From: Prevotella communis
Lineage (GTDB): Bacteria > Bacteroidota > Bacteroidia > Bacteroidales > Bacteroidaceae
DNA length: 64,000 bases
Direction of reading: 5' to 3'
Assembly (NCBI RefSeq): GCF_022024175.1
Contig: NZ_CP091794.1
Coordinates: 2,046,001-2,110,000, forward strand
The number at the start of each line of letters is the position of its first letter. Position 1 is the stretch's first letter. The notes under the pieces were generated by a model. It was not told where the DNA came from. It was given only the letters and a program-made list of their open reading frames with translations, and searched no databases. The translations under genes and the position numbers were made by a program. Shown piece by piece: positions 52,286 through 62,168 of the stretch.

Positions 52286-54232
52286 TTAGAAATTCTTTGT
52301 CTGCTCAGCAACCTCAGCATTAATCTTGTCGATGAACTGCTGGATAGTCATGGTAGCCTGCTCGCCACCACCCTGCTGACGCATAGAGACAAGTCCCTCT
52401 GCAGCTTCCTTCTCACCAACAATAACCATGTAAGGAATACGTTTCAACTCATTATCGCGAATCTTACGACCCAACTTCTCGTTACGAAGATCGATAGAAC
52501 CGCGAACACCCTGCTGGTTGAACTGCTCGAGCACTTTCTTTGCATAGTCGTTGTACTTCTCTGACAGAGGCAGAACAATCACCTGATCAGGAGTAAGCCA
52601 CAAGGGGAAGTGACCACTTGTATGCTCAATCAGCACAGCTGTAAAACGCTCCATTGATCCGAAGGGAGCACGGTGAATCATTACAGGTGTCTTCTTCTGA
52701 TTATCCTCGTCGGTATATTCCAACTGGAAGCGCTTTGGCAGGTTGTAGTCCACCTGAATGGTACCCAACTGCCAACGACGACCAATGGCATCCTTAATCA
52801 TAAAGTCAAGCTTAGGACCATAGAAAGCAGCCTCGCCATATTCTACCTTAGCAGGCAGTCCCTTTTCCTCACAAGCCTCCTGGATAGCCTTCTCAGCCAG
52901 TGCCCAGTCTTCATCACTACCCACATACTTCTCGTGATTGTTGGGATCGCGCAGAGAAATCTGTGCCTCAAAATTGAAGCCGAAAGCAGAAAGCACCACA
53001 TTAATGATATCCATCACGTTGAGGAATTCCTGCTTCACCTGGTCAGGACGGCAGAACAGGTGGGCGTCGTCCTGAGTGAAAGAACGTACACGAGTCAAGC
53101 CATGAAGCTCACCACTCTGCTCATAACGATATACAGTACCAAACTCAGCAATACGCAGAGGCAGATCCTTATATGAACGGGGTTTCCATGCAAAAATTTC
53201 GCAGTGGTGAGGACAGTTCATTGGCTTCAACAGATACTCCTCACCCTCCTCAGGTGTCTGGATGGGCTGGAAGGAATCCTTACCATAGTGATCCCAGTGA
53301 CCAGAGGTAACGTAGAGGTTCTTCGAACCAATGTGTGGAGTAATAACTTCCTGATAACCATAACGTTTCTGAACCTTACGCAAGTGGTCCTGCAAGCGCA
53401 AACGCATATCTGTGCCTTTGGGCAACCAGATAGGCAGACCCTTACCAACCTTGTCAGAGAACATAAAGAGTTCCATCTCCTTACCAATCTTACGATGGTC
53501 GCGTTTCTTAGCCTCCTCCAACATAACAAGATACTCGTCGAGCATCTTCTTCTTGGGGAAAGAGATACCATAGAGACGCTGCATCTGCTCACGGTTGGCA
53601 TCGCCACGCCAGAAAGCACCGGCAACAGAGGTCAGCTTGATAGCCTTAATCTCGCCTGTATCCATCAAATGGGGACCACGGCAAAGGTCGGTGAAAGCAC
53701 CCTGTGTATAGGTGGTGATAGTACCATCCTCGAGGTCCTGCTCGATATGTTCGCACTTATAGGTCTGACCATTAGCAGCAAACTCCTTCAGAGCATCAGC
53801 CTTAGCAACTTCCTTGCGAACCACAGGCTCCTTCTTTGAGGCCAGTTCACGCATTTTGCTCTCGATGGTAGCAAAATCGCTCTCCTTGATGCTCTCACCA
53901 TTAGGCAGCAGCACATCGTAGAAGAAGCCACTCTCTACAGCAGGACCGAAACCGAACTGAATGCCAGGATACAATTCCTGGAGTGCTTCAGCCAGCAAGT
54001 GGGCAGAGGTGTGCCAGAAAGTATGCTTACCCTGCTCATCGTCCCACTTATAGAGCTCAATCTGTGCGTCCTCATTGATAGGACGGTTTAGCTCCACCGT
54101 TTCGCCATTCACACCGCAAGCCAAAACGCTGCGAGCCAGAGCAGGCGAAATGCTCTCGGCAATTTGAAGTCCCGTTACGCCCTGCTCATACGAGCGAACA
54201 GATCCGTCGGGAAAAGTAATTTTGATTTCCAT
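52286..54232 (-). CDS. thrS: Threonine--tRNA ligase
   Basis: 648 residues. TGS domain at 1-60, the second additional (SAD) domain with the HxxxH and C/H editing residues ('[18 protein letters not shown]'), and the class II core with '[20 protein letters not shown]', '[16 protein letters not shown]' and '[16 protein letters not shown]'. The anticodon-binding domain covers about 545-648 ('[20 protein letters not shown]'). It charges tRNA-Thr. It is monocistronic with a promoter box at 54265-54272; no structured leader such as a T-box was seen in the 33-bp leader. Confidence 0.97.
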   Translation of the reverse strand: MEIKITFPDGSVRSYEQGVTGLQIAESISPALARSVLACGVNGETVELNRPINEDAQIELYKWDDEQGKHTFWHTSAHLLAEALQELYPGIQFGFGPAVESGFFYDVLLPNGESIKESDFATIESKMRELASKKEPVVRKEVAKADALKEFAANGQTYKCEHIEQDLEDGTITTYTQGAFTDLCRGPHLMDTGEIKAIKLTSVAGAFWRGDANREQMQRLYGISFPKKKMLDEYLVMLEEAKKRDHRKIGKEMELFMFSDKVGKGLPIWLPKGTDMRLRLQDHLRKVQKRYGYQEVITPHIGSKNLYVTSGHWDHYGKDSFQPIQTPEEGEEYLLKPMNCPHHCEIFAWKPRSYKDLPLRIAEFGTVYRYEQSGELHGLTRVRSFTQDDAHLFCRPDQVKQEFLNVMDIINVVLSAFGFNFEAQISLRDPNNHEKYVGSDEDWALAEKAIQEACEEKGLPAKVEYGEAAFYGPKLDFMIKDAIGRRWQLGTIQVDYNLPKRFQLEYTDEDNQKKTPVMIHRAPFGSMERFTAVLIEHTSGHFPLWLTPDQVIVLPLSEKYNDYAKKVLEQFNQQGVRGSIDLRNEKLGRKIRDNELKRIPYMVIVGEKEAAEGLVSMRQQGGGEQATMTIQQFIDKINAEVAEQTKNF

Positions 54233-54264
54233 ATCTACAATATATGTTTAAGTTTAAGCGGGTG

Positions 54265-54272
54265 CAAAGGTA
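54265..54272 (-). promoter_or_regulatory. Promoter -7 box for thrS
   Basis: Minus-strand TACCTTTG followed by CACC. Confidence 0.75.
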
Positions 54273-54313
54273 GTATTTATTTTGAATAATACAAAGAAAA
54301 TCAAGAATAACCT

Positions 54314-55492
54314 TTAGAAATTATAAGAGAATCCCAGTGAAGAGTACTCTTTGAACTGCCAATAGCCCAGATTTTCGTCACGATTGTTGGCATCGTCGAA
54401 ACGAGGGAAGAGAAACAGGTTGGCCGAGATATACTTCGATACACGCAGGGTAAACGTATTCTCCCACTCCACTTCTGAACGGTGATAACTGGAGAATCCA
54501 TAGATGCGCGTCTTCCAAGAAAGCACATCATTGACCTGCCAAGTGAGCGACGCCGTTATTTGCGAACCGAAGTCAGTCAACGAATGACTATGGTCCGGCG
54601 TCTTAACACCAAAACTCGCGGCCAAATCGGCACGGTCAACATAACGATAGTTCACAGCGAGAGGCGACATATTGATAGTACCCGTAAGCTTATTGGCAAG
54701 AGCCTGTACCTTATAGTCCATACCAAGACCGACGCTCAGGTTAAAAGGCGACATAAAGTCAGAGAACACCTTTGTATTGTTTGACTTCAAACCATGATAA
54801 AACTGCGTGTAGGCCAACATCTGTAAAGTATAGTACCAACGATTGGCAGCCTGCAATCCTACCTTTCCCGTATAACGAATCAAGTCCTCATTGGTCTTGA
54901 ACTTATGAACAGTGTCTGAAGGTGATGTCTGGAAACCCAACTTCATCTCCAGTTTATTATCCCACTTCCATTTTGACTTATTGTCATAATTAGCCTCAAG
55001 TGTCACAGAACCTACTGCAGCCTGATTACTCTCACCGCCTTTATACCAGTTGTCCGACACATAATTCTGCATGAATTGCAAATTCGCATCACCTTTGTAC
55101 TTCCAGAAATTTGGTTTTTCTATAACAACCTCAACAGGAGCAGCTTCAGGAGTCTCTGGCATTGGTGCTGCCTGTTCCACCATCTCTACCTCCTGCATTA
55201 CGGGTGTCTCGATGATATCCTGACGCAAGGAACCAGCCTCTTCCTGTTCAGATTCGGTAACTTTCACCAATTCCGGGCGTTTCAGATAAACGTGCATAAG
55301 CGCCTGATCTATAGCCTGACTCACCTCATCAGAGTCATTAGAAATAATATTAAATTGACTACTTGCTACGTTGTGATAAAACGTCAGCGGAGCGAAAAGA
55401 CGATAATAAAGCCCAGTGTTTTTCAACTGAGGCTCTGCCGCCGAAAGACCCATTGAACTGACAGCAGCAATAAATAATGCTAATTTTCTCAT
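54314..55492 (-). CDS. DUF3078 outer-membrane-type beta protein
   Basis: 392 residues from the ATG at 55492, which is the first start after the promoter box at 55502-55509. Signal peptide about 1-19. Residues 45-150 are an acidic Pro/Glu region. From about 150 the sequence is DUF3078, with 'YVSDNWYKGGESNQAAVGSV' (the family W-x-KGG signature), alternating amphipathic strands and a terminal 'YSSLGFSYNF', the aromatic C-terminus of outer-membrane barrels. It is therefore predicted in the outer membrane; cargo unknown. The gene is almost leaderless and diverges from yidC. Confidence 0.85.
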   Translation of the reverse strand: MRKLALFIAAVSSMGLSAAEPQLKNTGLYYRLFAPLTFYHNVASSQFNIISNDSDEVSQAIDQALMHVYLKRPELVKVTESEQEEAGSLRQDIIETPVMQEVEMVEQAAPMPETPEAAPVEVVIEKPNFWKYKGDANLQFMQNYVSDNWYKGGESNQAAVGSVTLEANYDNKSKWKWDNKLEMKLGFQTSPSDTVHKFKTNEDLIRYTGKVGLQAANRWYYTLQMLAYTQFYHGLKSNNTKVFSDFMSPFNLSVGLGMDYKVQALANKLTGTINMSPLAVNYRYVDRADLAASFGVKTPDHSHSLTDFGSQITASLTWQVNDVLSWKTRIYGFSSYHRSEVEWENTFTLRVSKYISANLFLFPRFDDANNRDENLGYWQFKEYSSLGFSYNF

Positions 55493-55501
55493 AACCGAGT
55501 G

Positions 55502-55509
55502 CAAAGTTA
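55502..55509 (-). promoter_or_regulatory. Promoter -7 box for the DUF3078 gene
   Basis: Minus-strand TAACTTTG followed by CA. The start point falls about 3-5 nt before the ATG at 55492, so the mRNA is nearly leaderless. Confidence 0.75.
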
Positions 55510-55522
55510 TGATTTTTTTTCG

Positions 55523-55530
55523 TAACTTTG
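55523..55530 (+). promoter_or_regulatory. Promoter -7 box for yidC
   Basis: TAACTTTG followed by CA, only 13 bp from the opposing box at 55502-55509; the two promoters must overlap. Confidence 0.75.
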
Positions 55531-55572
55531 CACCTTGTTTGTAAAAAAGTAACAAAAAGTAAGATAATTAAT

Positions 55573-57465
55573 ATGAACAGAAACACTTTGATTGGTTTCA
55601 GTCTCATTGCAGTGGTACTCATTGCATTCAGTTACATGAGTTCTCCCTCGCAAGCAGAGATTGATGCTTACAACCATGAGCAGGACAGTATTGCTGCTGT
55701 CAAGATGGCTCAGGAGCAACAACAGATTGTACAGGATACGTTAAAGGGACAGAAGGCTGTAGCTGCCATTGACTCAGCTGCCCTTTTCTTCCCTTCAATG
55801 AGTGACTCACTGGCTGGCGTCAACAGTCTCGTTACATTGAAGAACGACTCACTGGAATTGACGTTCAACACACAGGGTGGTACCATTGCCAGCGCACGTA
55901 TCCTGGGCCATAAGGACACCTTGAACAATATGGGCGTTCAACTCTTCACCGAGAATGGACAACACATGGACTTCATCATCAAGGGTCTGAAGCAGTATAT
56001 TAACACCCGCGACCTTTATTTCACGCCAACCCAAGAAGCTGACGGTTCACTCACAATGACAGCTCAGGCTCAGGGCAACGGACAATTGATTTTCAAATAC
56101 CGACTGGGTCCTGACTATATGCTGCATTTTTCCATGCAGGCCGTAGGACTGGGTGACCAGCTCGACCCCACCAACAAAGAAGTGGTTATTCTATGGCAGG
56201 ACTCTTGTCGCCAGCAGGAGCGCGGTTTCACATTCGAGAACCAGCGTTCGGCTTTGACATATAAGTTTCACAATGGCGGTACCGACTACCTGAGCGAGAC
56301 ATCAGAAAAGAAAGAGACTACCGAAGAACCTATTGACTGGGTGGCATTCAAGAACCAGTATTTCTCAGCTGTACTCATATCAAGAGATGCATTCAACACT
56401 GGTGCAGAACTAGCCAGCACACCTCTGGATAAGAGCACACGCATCCTAAAGAACTATGACGCACGCCTCACCACGAAGTTCGATCCCACAGGTCTGCAGG
56501 CATCAGAATTTGAAATGTACCTTGGTCCTAACGACTTCCGTCTGATTCAGGATGTAGAGGCCCAGAGTGAGTTTGGCAAGGATCTTGAGCTGGAGCGTTT
56601 GGTCTACCTGGGATGGCCTCTATTCCGCTTCATCAACCGTTGGTTCACACTGTATGTCTTCGACTGGCTCACGAAGTTGGGTCTGCCAATGGGTATTGTT
56701 TTGATTCTCATCACAATGCTGCTGAAGCTCATAACCTACCCCATGGTGAAGAAGAGTTATATGTCAAGCGCAAAGATGCGCGTTCTGAAACCCAAACTCG
56801 AAGAAGCAACCAAGCAGTACAACAAGCCCGAGGATCAGATGCAAAAGCAGCAGGCCATGATGCAACTCTATGCAAAATACGGAGTATCTCCTCTGGGTGG
56901 CTGTCTGCCAATGCTGATTCAGATGCCTATCTGGATTGCGATGTTCAACTTCGTACCTAACGCCATACAGTTGCGTCGTGAGTCGTTCTTGTGGATGGAA
57001 GACTTGTCAACATACGACCCCATCCCCTTCATCGGACAGTGGGATACGCATATATGGGGTATCGGTGACCATCTCTCGCTGACCTGTATTCTGTTCTGTG
57101 TGAGCAACATCCTCTATTCATATATGACCATGCGCCAGCAACGCGACCAGATGGTAGGACAGCAGGCCGAGCAGATGAAGATGATGCAGTACATGATGTA
57201 CGTCATGCCTGTGATGTTCTTCTTCATGTTCAATGACTACGGCTCAGGTCTGAACTTCTATTACTTCATCTCCCTGTTTTTCTCTGCAGCTATCATGTGG
57301 ACACTCCGCAAAACAACTGACGACGAGAAGCTGCTGGCTATCCTTGAGGCTAAATACAAAGAGAACCAGAACAACCCCAAGAAGGCAAGTGGCTTGGCTG
57401 CCCGTCTGGAGGAGATGCAGAAGCGCGCTGCCGAGATGCAGAAGCAACAGCAGAACAGAAAGTGA
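55573..57465 (+). CDS. yidC: Membrane protein insertase YidC
   Basis: 630 residues from the ATG at 55573. One N-terminal membrane helix (about 5-20), a large periplasmic domain (about 60-350), then the conserved 60KD_IMP core with five helices: 'LGLPMGIVLILITMLLKLIT', 'KYGVSPLGGCLPMLIQMPIW' and 'MMQYMMYVMPVMFFFMFNDY'. The C-terminus is a basic, Gln-rich tail. It inserts and folds inner-membrane proteins with or without Sec. It is followed 26 bp later by the DUF1846 gene. Confidence 0.96.
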   Translation: MNRNTLIGFSLIAVVLIAFSYMSSPSQAEIDAYNHEQDSIAAVKMAQEQQQIVQDTLKGQKAVAAIDSAALFFPSMSDSLAGVNSLVTLKNDSLELTFNTQGGTIASARILGHKDTLNNMGVQLFTENGQHMDFIIKGLKQYINTRDLYFTPTQEADGSLTMTAQAQGNGQLIFKYRLGPDYMLHFSMQAVGLGDQLDPTNKEVVILWQDSCRQQERGFTFENQRSALTYKFHNGGTDYLSETSEKKETTEEPIDWVAFKNQYFSAVLISRDAFNTGAELASTPLDKSTRILKNYDARLTTKFDPTGLQASEFEMYLGPNDFRLIQDVEAQSEFGKDLELERLVYLGWPLFRFINRWFTLYVFDWLTKLGLPMGIVLILITMLLKLITYPMVKKSYMSSAKMRVLKPKLEEATKQYNKPEDQMQKQQAMMQLYAKYGVSPLGGCLPMLIQMPIWIAMFNFVPNAIQLRRESFLWMEDLSTYDPIPFIGQWDTHIWGIGDHLSLTCILFCVSNILYSYMTMRQQRDQMVGQQAEQMKMMQYMMYVMPVMFFFMFNDYGSGLNFYYFISLFFSAAIMWTLRKTTDDEKLLAILEAKYKENQNNPKKASGLAARLEEMQKRAAEMQKQQQNRK

Positions 57466-57491
57466 CAAGTGAATATAAAGGGAGAGAAAAA

Positions 57492-58955
57492 ATGAAAATA
57501 GGTTTCGACAACGAGAAATATCTCAAAATCCAGTCAGAGCACATCAAAGAGCGAATTGCCAAATTTAATGGTAAGCTATACCTCGAGTTGGGTGGAAAAC
57601 TCTTCGATGACCACCATGCATCACGCGTATTGCCAGGCTTCAAGCCAGACTCAAAACTACGTATGTTTGCACAGTTACGTGACCAGCTGGAAATCGTCAT
57701 CGTAGTAAGTGCCGAAGACATCGAGAAAAATAAGGTACGTGCAGACTTGGGCATTACCTATGATGAAGACGTGCTGCGTCTGCGCGAGGAATTCATGAAT
57801 CGCGACTTTATGGTAGGATCTGTCGTCATCACTCATTATAACGGTCAGAATGCAGCAGATCAGTTCCGTCATCGACTGGAGCGCATGGGCATCAAGTCGT
57901 ATGTACACTACCTTATCGATGGTTATCCCCATAACGTGGAACTCATTGCCAGCGACGAAGGCTTTGGTAAGAACGACTACGTTGAGACATCTCGAGAGCT
58001 CGTCATCGTCACAGCTCCAGGTCCAGGTTCTGGCAAGATGGCAGTATGTCTCAGTCAGCTCTACAATGAGAATAAGCGCGGTGTACAGGCTGGTTATGCC
58101 AAGTTTGAGACTTTCCCCGTATGGAGTCTGCCCCTGAAGCATCCTGTAAACATCGCCTATGAAGCAGCTACCGCCGACCTCAACGATGTGAACATGATCG
58201 ACCCCTTCCATCTGGAAGCCTACGACAAGATTGCCATCAACTATAATCGCGACATTGAAATATTCCCTGTGCTTAACGCACTGTTTGAGGGCATCTATGG
58301 TGAGAACCCCTACAAGAGTCCTACAGATATGGGCGTCAACATGGTGGGCTTCTGCATTAGCGATGACGAGGTATGCTGCCAGGCCAGTCGCGACGAGATT
58401 ATCCGTCGATACTACGATGCGACCAACAAAATGGCGGAGGGTATTGACAACGAGAAGGAAATCAACAAGATTCTGATGCTTTTCAATCAGGCAAAGATTA
58501 CCACCGCTTATCGTCGTGTCACCGTAGCTGCTCAAGCCAAACAAGAACTCACTGGTCAGACCTCTGCCGCAATGGAATTGGAAGATGGCACCATCATCAC
58601 AGCGAAGTCATCACCCCTGCTGGGTTGCTCTGCTGCTCTGCTGCTCAATGCCACCAAACACCTTGCAGGCATCAGCCATGAGGCAAAACTGATTCCACAG
58701 AGTCTCATTGAACCTGTTCAGAAAACTAAGATAGAATACTTAGGAGGTAAGAATCCCCGTCTGCATACTGATGAGGTGCTGGTAGCCCTGAGCGTATTGT
58801 CAAAGGACGATGAGCAGTGCCGCAAAGCATTGGAACAGTTGCCCCGTCTGCGCGGCTGCCAGGTACATTCTACCGTAATGCTCTCAGAAGTAGATCGTAA
58901 GATATTCAAGAAACTGGGGTGCGGCCTGACCTGCGATCCCGTGAAGAAGAAATAA
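57492..58955 (+). CDS. DUF1846 domain-containing protein
   Basis: 487 residues from the ATG at 57492, chosen because it is preceded by the purine-rich GGGAGAGAAAA. 'KIGFDNEKYLKIQSEHIKER' at the start and 'GPGSGKMAVCLSQLYNENKR', with a P-loop-like GPGSGK at about 178-183, are constant features of DUF1846. The family is cytosolic and of unknown activity; a nucleotide-related role is suggested only by that loop. It lies between yidC and the S9 peptidase, with the peptidase start abutting its stop. Confidence 0.88.
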   Translation: MKIGFDNEKYLKIQSEHIKERIAKFNGKLYLELGGKLFDDHHASRVLPGFKPDSKLRMFAQLRDQLEIVIVVSAEDIEKNKVRADLGITYDEDVLRLREEFMNRDFMVGSVVITHYNGQNAADQFRHRLERMGIKSYVHYLIDGYPHNVELIASDEGFGKNDYVETSRELVIVTAPGPGSGKMAVCLSQLYNENKRGVQAGYAKFETFPVWSLPLKHPVNIAYEAATADLNDVNMIDPFHLEAYDKIAINYNRDIEIFPVLNALFEGIYGENPYKSPTDMGVNMVGFCISDDEVCCQASRDEIIRRYYDATNKMAEGIDNEKEINKILMLFNQAKITTAYRRVTVAAQAKQELTGQTSAAMELEDGTIITAKSSPLLGCSAALLLNATKHLAGISHEAKLIPQSLIEPVQKTKIEYLGGKNPRLHTDEVLVALSVLSKDDEQCRKALEQLPRLRGCQVHSTVMLSEVDRKIFKKLGCGLTCDPVKKK

Positions 58956-58964
58956 ATGACGCTT

Positions 58965-61136
58965 ATGAATAAATTATTAGCAATTGGTGCCGCAGCTCTG
59001 CTACTCACGGCTTGCGGCTCACAGAAAGACAATAACGAAGTGAACATCCAAAAACAAACCATACAGTTGGAGAATGACCAGATGACGCCAGAGGCACTCT
59101 GGGCTATGAGTCGTATCGGTGGTTATCAGGCTTCACCTGACGGACAGCATATCGTTTTCCAGATGGGCTACTATAGTGTAGAAGAAAACAAAAGTCACCA
59201 GGTGCTTTGGATGATGAATGCTGATGGATCAGAACAGAAGCAACTTACTGAAGATGCCGACAATGAAACGGATGCGCAATGGCTCGACAACGAGACCGTA
59301 GCCTTCATCAAGGGTGGCGAAGTGTGGAAGATGAGTCTTAACGGCTCAGCCCGCAAACAGCTTTCAGAGACAGAAGGTCAGGTTGAGGGTTTCCAGTTCT
59401 CTCCCGACCGTTCAAAGGTCATCATTCTGAAGAGCATCCCCTTCAACGAGGTAATCAAGGAAAAACCTGCCGACTTGCCAAAGACTACAGGCCGTGTGGT
59501 AACAGACCTGATGTATCGTCACTGGGACCACTACGTGGAGAGTATCCAGCACCCCTTCGTATTCACAGTAAACGATGATTTTTCTGTTGCCAGCGAAGGT
59601 ACAGACATCCTTGAGGGCGAGCCTTTCGAATGTCCAATGGAACCCTTTGGCGGTATGGAACAACTGGCTTGGAGCACCGACTCTAAACAGATTGCGTACA
59701 CCTGCAGGAAGAAGACTGGTCTGCAGTATTCTATCTCTACTGACTCAGACATTTTCCTTTATGATGTAGAAAAGAAAGAGACCAAGAATCTCTGTAAGCC
59801 TGCCGACTATGTAGAGCCTGCCATCGAACCTACCAAAACCATGCTTAATCAGGCAGTCAACGCCCCTGAGAATCTGAAAAACTTGCCTGGCTACGACCAG
59901 AATCCTAAGTTCTCACCTGACGGCCGCTATCTGGCTTGGACATCTATGGCACGAGACGGCTATGAGGCCGACCGTATGCGTCTGTGCTGCTACGACCTGA
60001 AAACAGGTGAGAAGACATTCCTTACGGAGTCGTTTGATTCAAACGTGGACGATTACTGTTGGGCACCTGACGCGCGTACCATATATTATATAGGTGTATG
60101 GCACGCCACAGAGAATCTCTACAGCACTAACCTTCAGGGCGAGGTAAAACAGATGACAAACTATCAGGCTGATTTCGGTTCACTGCAGATGCTGAACGAC
60201 AAGCAGATTCTGGCAGAGAAACATTCTTACACAGAACCCGCCGATCTCTATGTGGTGACACCAAACGATACTGATAATGGCGTAGCTATTACTCAGATTA
60301 CCGAGGTCAACAAAGAAATCCTTGACCAGCTTGGAAAACCTTCTGTAGAACAGTACTGGGTGAAGACCACCGATGGTAAGGAAATGCTCACATGGGTTAT
60401 TCTGCCTCCTCATTTCGACAAGACAAAGAAATACCCCACCCTACTATTCTGTGAAGGTGGTCCACAGAGTCCTGTATCTCAGTTCTGGAGCTACCGCTGG
60501 AACTTCTTCATCATGGCTTCTCAGGGTTATGTAGTCGTTGCTCCCAACCGCCGCGGTCTGCCTGGCTTCGGACAGGAATGGCTTGAGGAGATAAGTGGCG
60601 ACTGGACTGGTCAGTGCATGAATGACTATCTGTCGGCTATAGACTTTGCATGCGACAGTCTGTCTTATGTTGACCGTGACAAACTTGGTGCCGTTGGTGC
60701 ATCATTCGGCGGCTTCTCCGTTTACTATCTGGCTGGTCACCATGACAAACGTTTCAAGTGCTTCATTGCACACGATGGTGCTTTCAACCTCGAAGCCATG
60801 TACACCGAGACCGAGGAAAACTGGTTCTCGAACTGGGAGTACGACGATGCGCCTTGGAATCGCGACATGACAGCTCGTGCCAAGAAGACCTACGAGAACT
60901 CACCCCACCGCTTTGTGGACAAATGGGATACACCTATCCTCTGCATCCACGGCGAGAAGGACTACCGCATCAATGCAACTCAGGGCATGAGTGCATTCAA
61001 TGCAGCCCGCATGCGTGGTATCGAAGCTGAGTTACTGATTTTCCCAGACGAGAACCACTGGGTATTGAAGCCACAGAACGGTATTCTTTGGCAGCGCACC
61101 TACTTTGAGTGGTTGGATCGCTGGTTGAAGAAGTAA
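58965..61136 (+). CDS. S9 prolyl oligopeptidase-family lipoprotein
   Basis: 723 residues from the ATG at 58965; an in-frame ATG at 58956 abuts the upstream stop and is also possible. Lipoprotein signal 'LLAIGAAALLLTACGS'. A beta-propeller of PD40 strands covers about 40-440 ('GGYQASPDGQHIVFQMGYYS', 'PKFSPDGRYLAWTSMARDGY') and the alpha/beta hydrolase from about 470. The catalytic Ser is in 'LGAVGASFGGFS', Asp in 'HGEKDYRINATQG' and His in 'PDENHWVLKP'. It should trim peptides at the cell envelope as a DPP-IV or acylaminoacyl-type enzyme. Exact specificity cannot be told. Confidence 0.92.
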   Translation: MNKLLAIGAAALLLTACGSQKDNNEVNIQKQTIQLENDQMTPEALWAMSRIGGYQASPDGQHIVFQMGYYSVEENKSHQVLWMMNADGSEQKQLTEDADNETDAQWLDNETVAFIKGGEVWKMSLNGSARKQLSETEGQVEGFQFSPDRSKVIILKSIPFNEVIKEKPADLPKTTGRVVTDLMYRHWDHYVESIQHPFVFTVNDDFSVASEGTDILEGEPFECPMEPFGGMEQLAWSTDSKQIAYTCRKKTGLQYSISTDSDIFLYDVEKKETKNLCKPADYVEPAIEPTKTMLNQAVNAPENLKNLPGYDQNPKFSPDGRYLAWTSMARDGYEADRMRLCCYDLKTGEKTFLTESFDSNVDDYCWAPDARTIYYIGVWHATENLYSTNLQGEVKQMTNYQADFGSLQMLNDKQILAEKHSYTEPADLYVVTPNDTDNGVAITQITEVNKEILDQLGKPSVEQYWVKTTDGKEMLTWVILPPHFDKTKKYPTLLFCEGGPQSPVSQFWSYRWNFFIMASQGYVVVAPNRRGLPGFGQEWLEEISGDWTGQCMNDYLSAIDFACDSLSYVDRDKLGAVGASFGGFSVYYLAGHHDKRFKCFIAHDGAFNLEAMYTETEENWFSNWEYDDAPWNRDMTARAKKTYENSPHRFVDKWDTPILCIHGEKDYRINATQGMSAFNAARMRGIEAELLIFPDENHWVLKPQNGILWQRTYFEWLDRWLKK

Positions 61137-61163
61137 GAAGAAACACACATATGATACAAAAAT

Positions 61164-61200
61164 AAATGGGAGTAATTGATTGCTCCCATTTATTTTTTTA
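61164..61200. terminator. Bidirectional terminator between the S9 peptidase and queC
   Basis: Stem AAATGGGAG / CTCCCATTT with extra AAT/ATT pairing in the loop; ATTTTTTTATTT follows on the plus strand and ATTTTTGT on the minus strand. Confidence 0.8.
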
Positions 61201-61207
61201 TTTCATT

Positions 61208-61867
61208 TTATTCGTATTCCGTTGGATCAGGAATACCGGCATCGGCCAATGCCTCTTTGCGTTCTACACACGTGCCGCATTTGCCACAGTGTTTTTCACC
61301 ACCTTTGTAGCACGACCACGTCTCGGCATAGTTGATACCCAATTCCTTTCCACGAGCAGCAATCTGTCCCTTGGTGATATTCGTATAGGGTGAAACAAGA
61401 TGCACACCATTATAAGTGCCAGCATGGGCTGCAGCATCGAAAGCCGCAACGAAATCAGGGCGGCAGTCAGGATAAATCGTATGGTCGCCACCATGATTTG
61501 CCATCATCACATACTGCAGTTCGCGACTCTCTGCCATACCCACGGCAATGCTCAGCATGATGCCATTACGGAAAGGCACCACCGTAGATTTCATGTTCTC
61601 GTCAGCATAATGTCCCTCAGGGATAGCCTCCGAACCTTGCAGTAACGAGCTTTCGAAATACTTACCCATAAAATCCAGAGGAATCACGATATGTTCTATA
61701 CCCAGCCGTTCACAGTGCAGACGGGCAAAAGGAATCTCCTTGGCGTTATGATTTGACCCATAGTCGAACGAAATAGCCAATGCGATGCGCTCCTTGTAAT
61801 CATACAGCAACGTGACACTATCCATGCCACCGCTTAATATCAAAATTGTATCCTTTTTTGTTTCCAT
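61208..61867 (-). CDS. queC: 7-cyano-7-deazaguanine synthase
   Basis: 219 residues. PP-loop 'LILSGGMDSVTLLYDY' (about 9-24), 'ISFDYGSNHNAKEIPFARLH', and the zinc site 'CYKGGEKHCGKCGTCVERKE' (four Cys). It converts 7-carboxy-7-deazaguanine to preQ0 with ammonia and ATP, in queuosine synthesis. It stands alone; queF, queD or queE are not adjacent. Two TAnnTTTG boxes precede it (61873-61880 and 61894-61901), the nearer one giving an almost leaderless mRNA. There is no room for a preQ1 riboswitch in the leader. Confidence 0.95.
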   Translation of the reverse strand: METKKDTILILSGGMDSVTLLYDYKERIALAISFDYGSNHNAKEIPFARLHCERLGIEHIVIPLDFMGKYFESSLLQGSEAIPEGHYADENMKSTVVPFRNGIMLSIAVGMAESRELQYVMMANHGGDHTIYPDCRPDFVAAFDAAAHAGTYNGVHLVSPYTNITKGQIAARGKELGINYAETWSCYKGGEKHCGKCGTCVERKEALADAGIPDPTEYE

Positions 61868-61872
61868 GCGTA

Positions 61873-61901
61873 CAAAGTTATATTAGTAGGCCGCAAAGGT
61901 A
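61873..61901 (-). promoter_or_regulatory. Two candidate -7 boxes for queC
   Basis: Minus-strand TACCTTTG (61901-61894) and TAACTTTG (61880-61873), 21 bp apart. The distal box would give a leader of about 20 nt, the proximal one almost none. Confidence 0.55.
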
Positions 61902-61944
61902 CAAAATTTTTGTGACAATCTTATCAAATCTCATTTTTTTTACC

Positions 61945-61952
61945 TAAATTTG
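61945..61952 (+). promoter_or_regulatory. Promoter -7 box for tatA-tatC
   Basis: TAAATTTG followed by CA; leader about 20 nt to the ATG at 61980. Confidence 0.6.
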
Positions 61953-61979
61953 CATCCGATATTAAAAACCCTACAGATT

Positions 61980-62168
61980 ATGATTGGACTTAACACATTA
62001 CTCTTCCTTGGATTGGGCGCACAGGAGTTGCTGCTCATTGCCCTCATCGTGCTACTTCTTTTCGGTGGAGCCAAGATTCCCGAACTGATGCGCGGCCTAG
62101 GCAAGGGCGTTAAGAGTTTCAAGGAAGGCATGAAGGAAGTTAACGACGAGGTCAAAAAGGATGAATAA
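61980..62168 (+). CDS. tatA: Twin-arginine translocase subunit TatA
   Basis: 62 residues from the ATG at 61980; the upstream in-frame ATG at 61950 overlaps the promoter box. One membrane helix ('[20 protein letters not shown]') with the conserved FGGAKIPEL hinge, then an amphipathic helix '[19 protein letters not shown]' and an acidic/basic tail. TatA forms the pore of the Tat system for folded proteins. It overlaps tatC by 8 bp; no separate tatB is seen, which is common where a single TatA/E does both jobs. Confidence 0.93.
   Translation: MIGLNTLLFLGLGAQELLLIALIVLLLFGGAKIPELMRGLGKGVKSFKEGMKEVNDEVKKDE

Noticed and set aside
54233..54300. T-box or attenuator leader before thrS
   Set aside because: The leader is only about 30 nt with no stem or T-box sequence.
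61868..61944. preQ1 riboswitch upstream of queC
   Set aside because: The space between promoter boxes and start codon is at most about 25 nt and shows no pseudoknot pattern.
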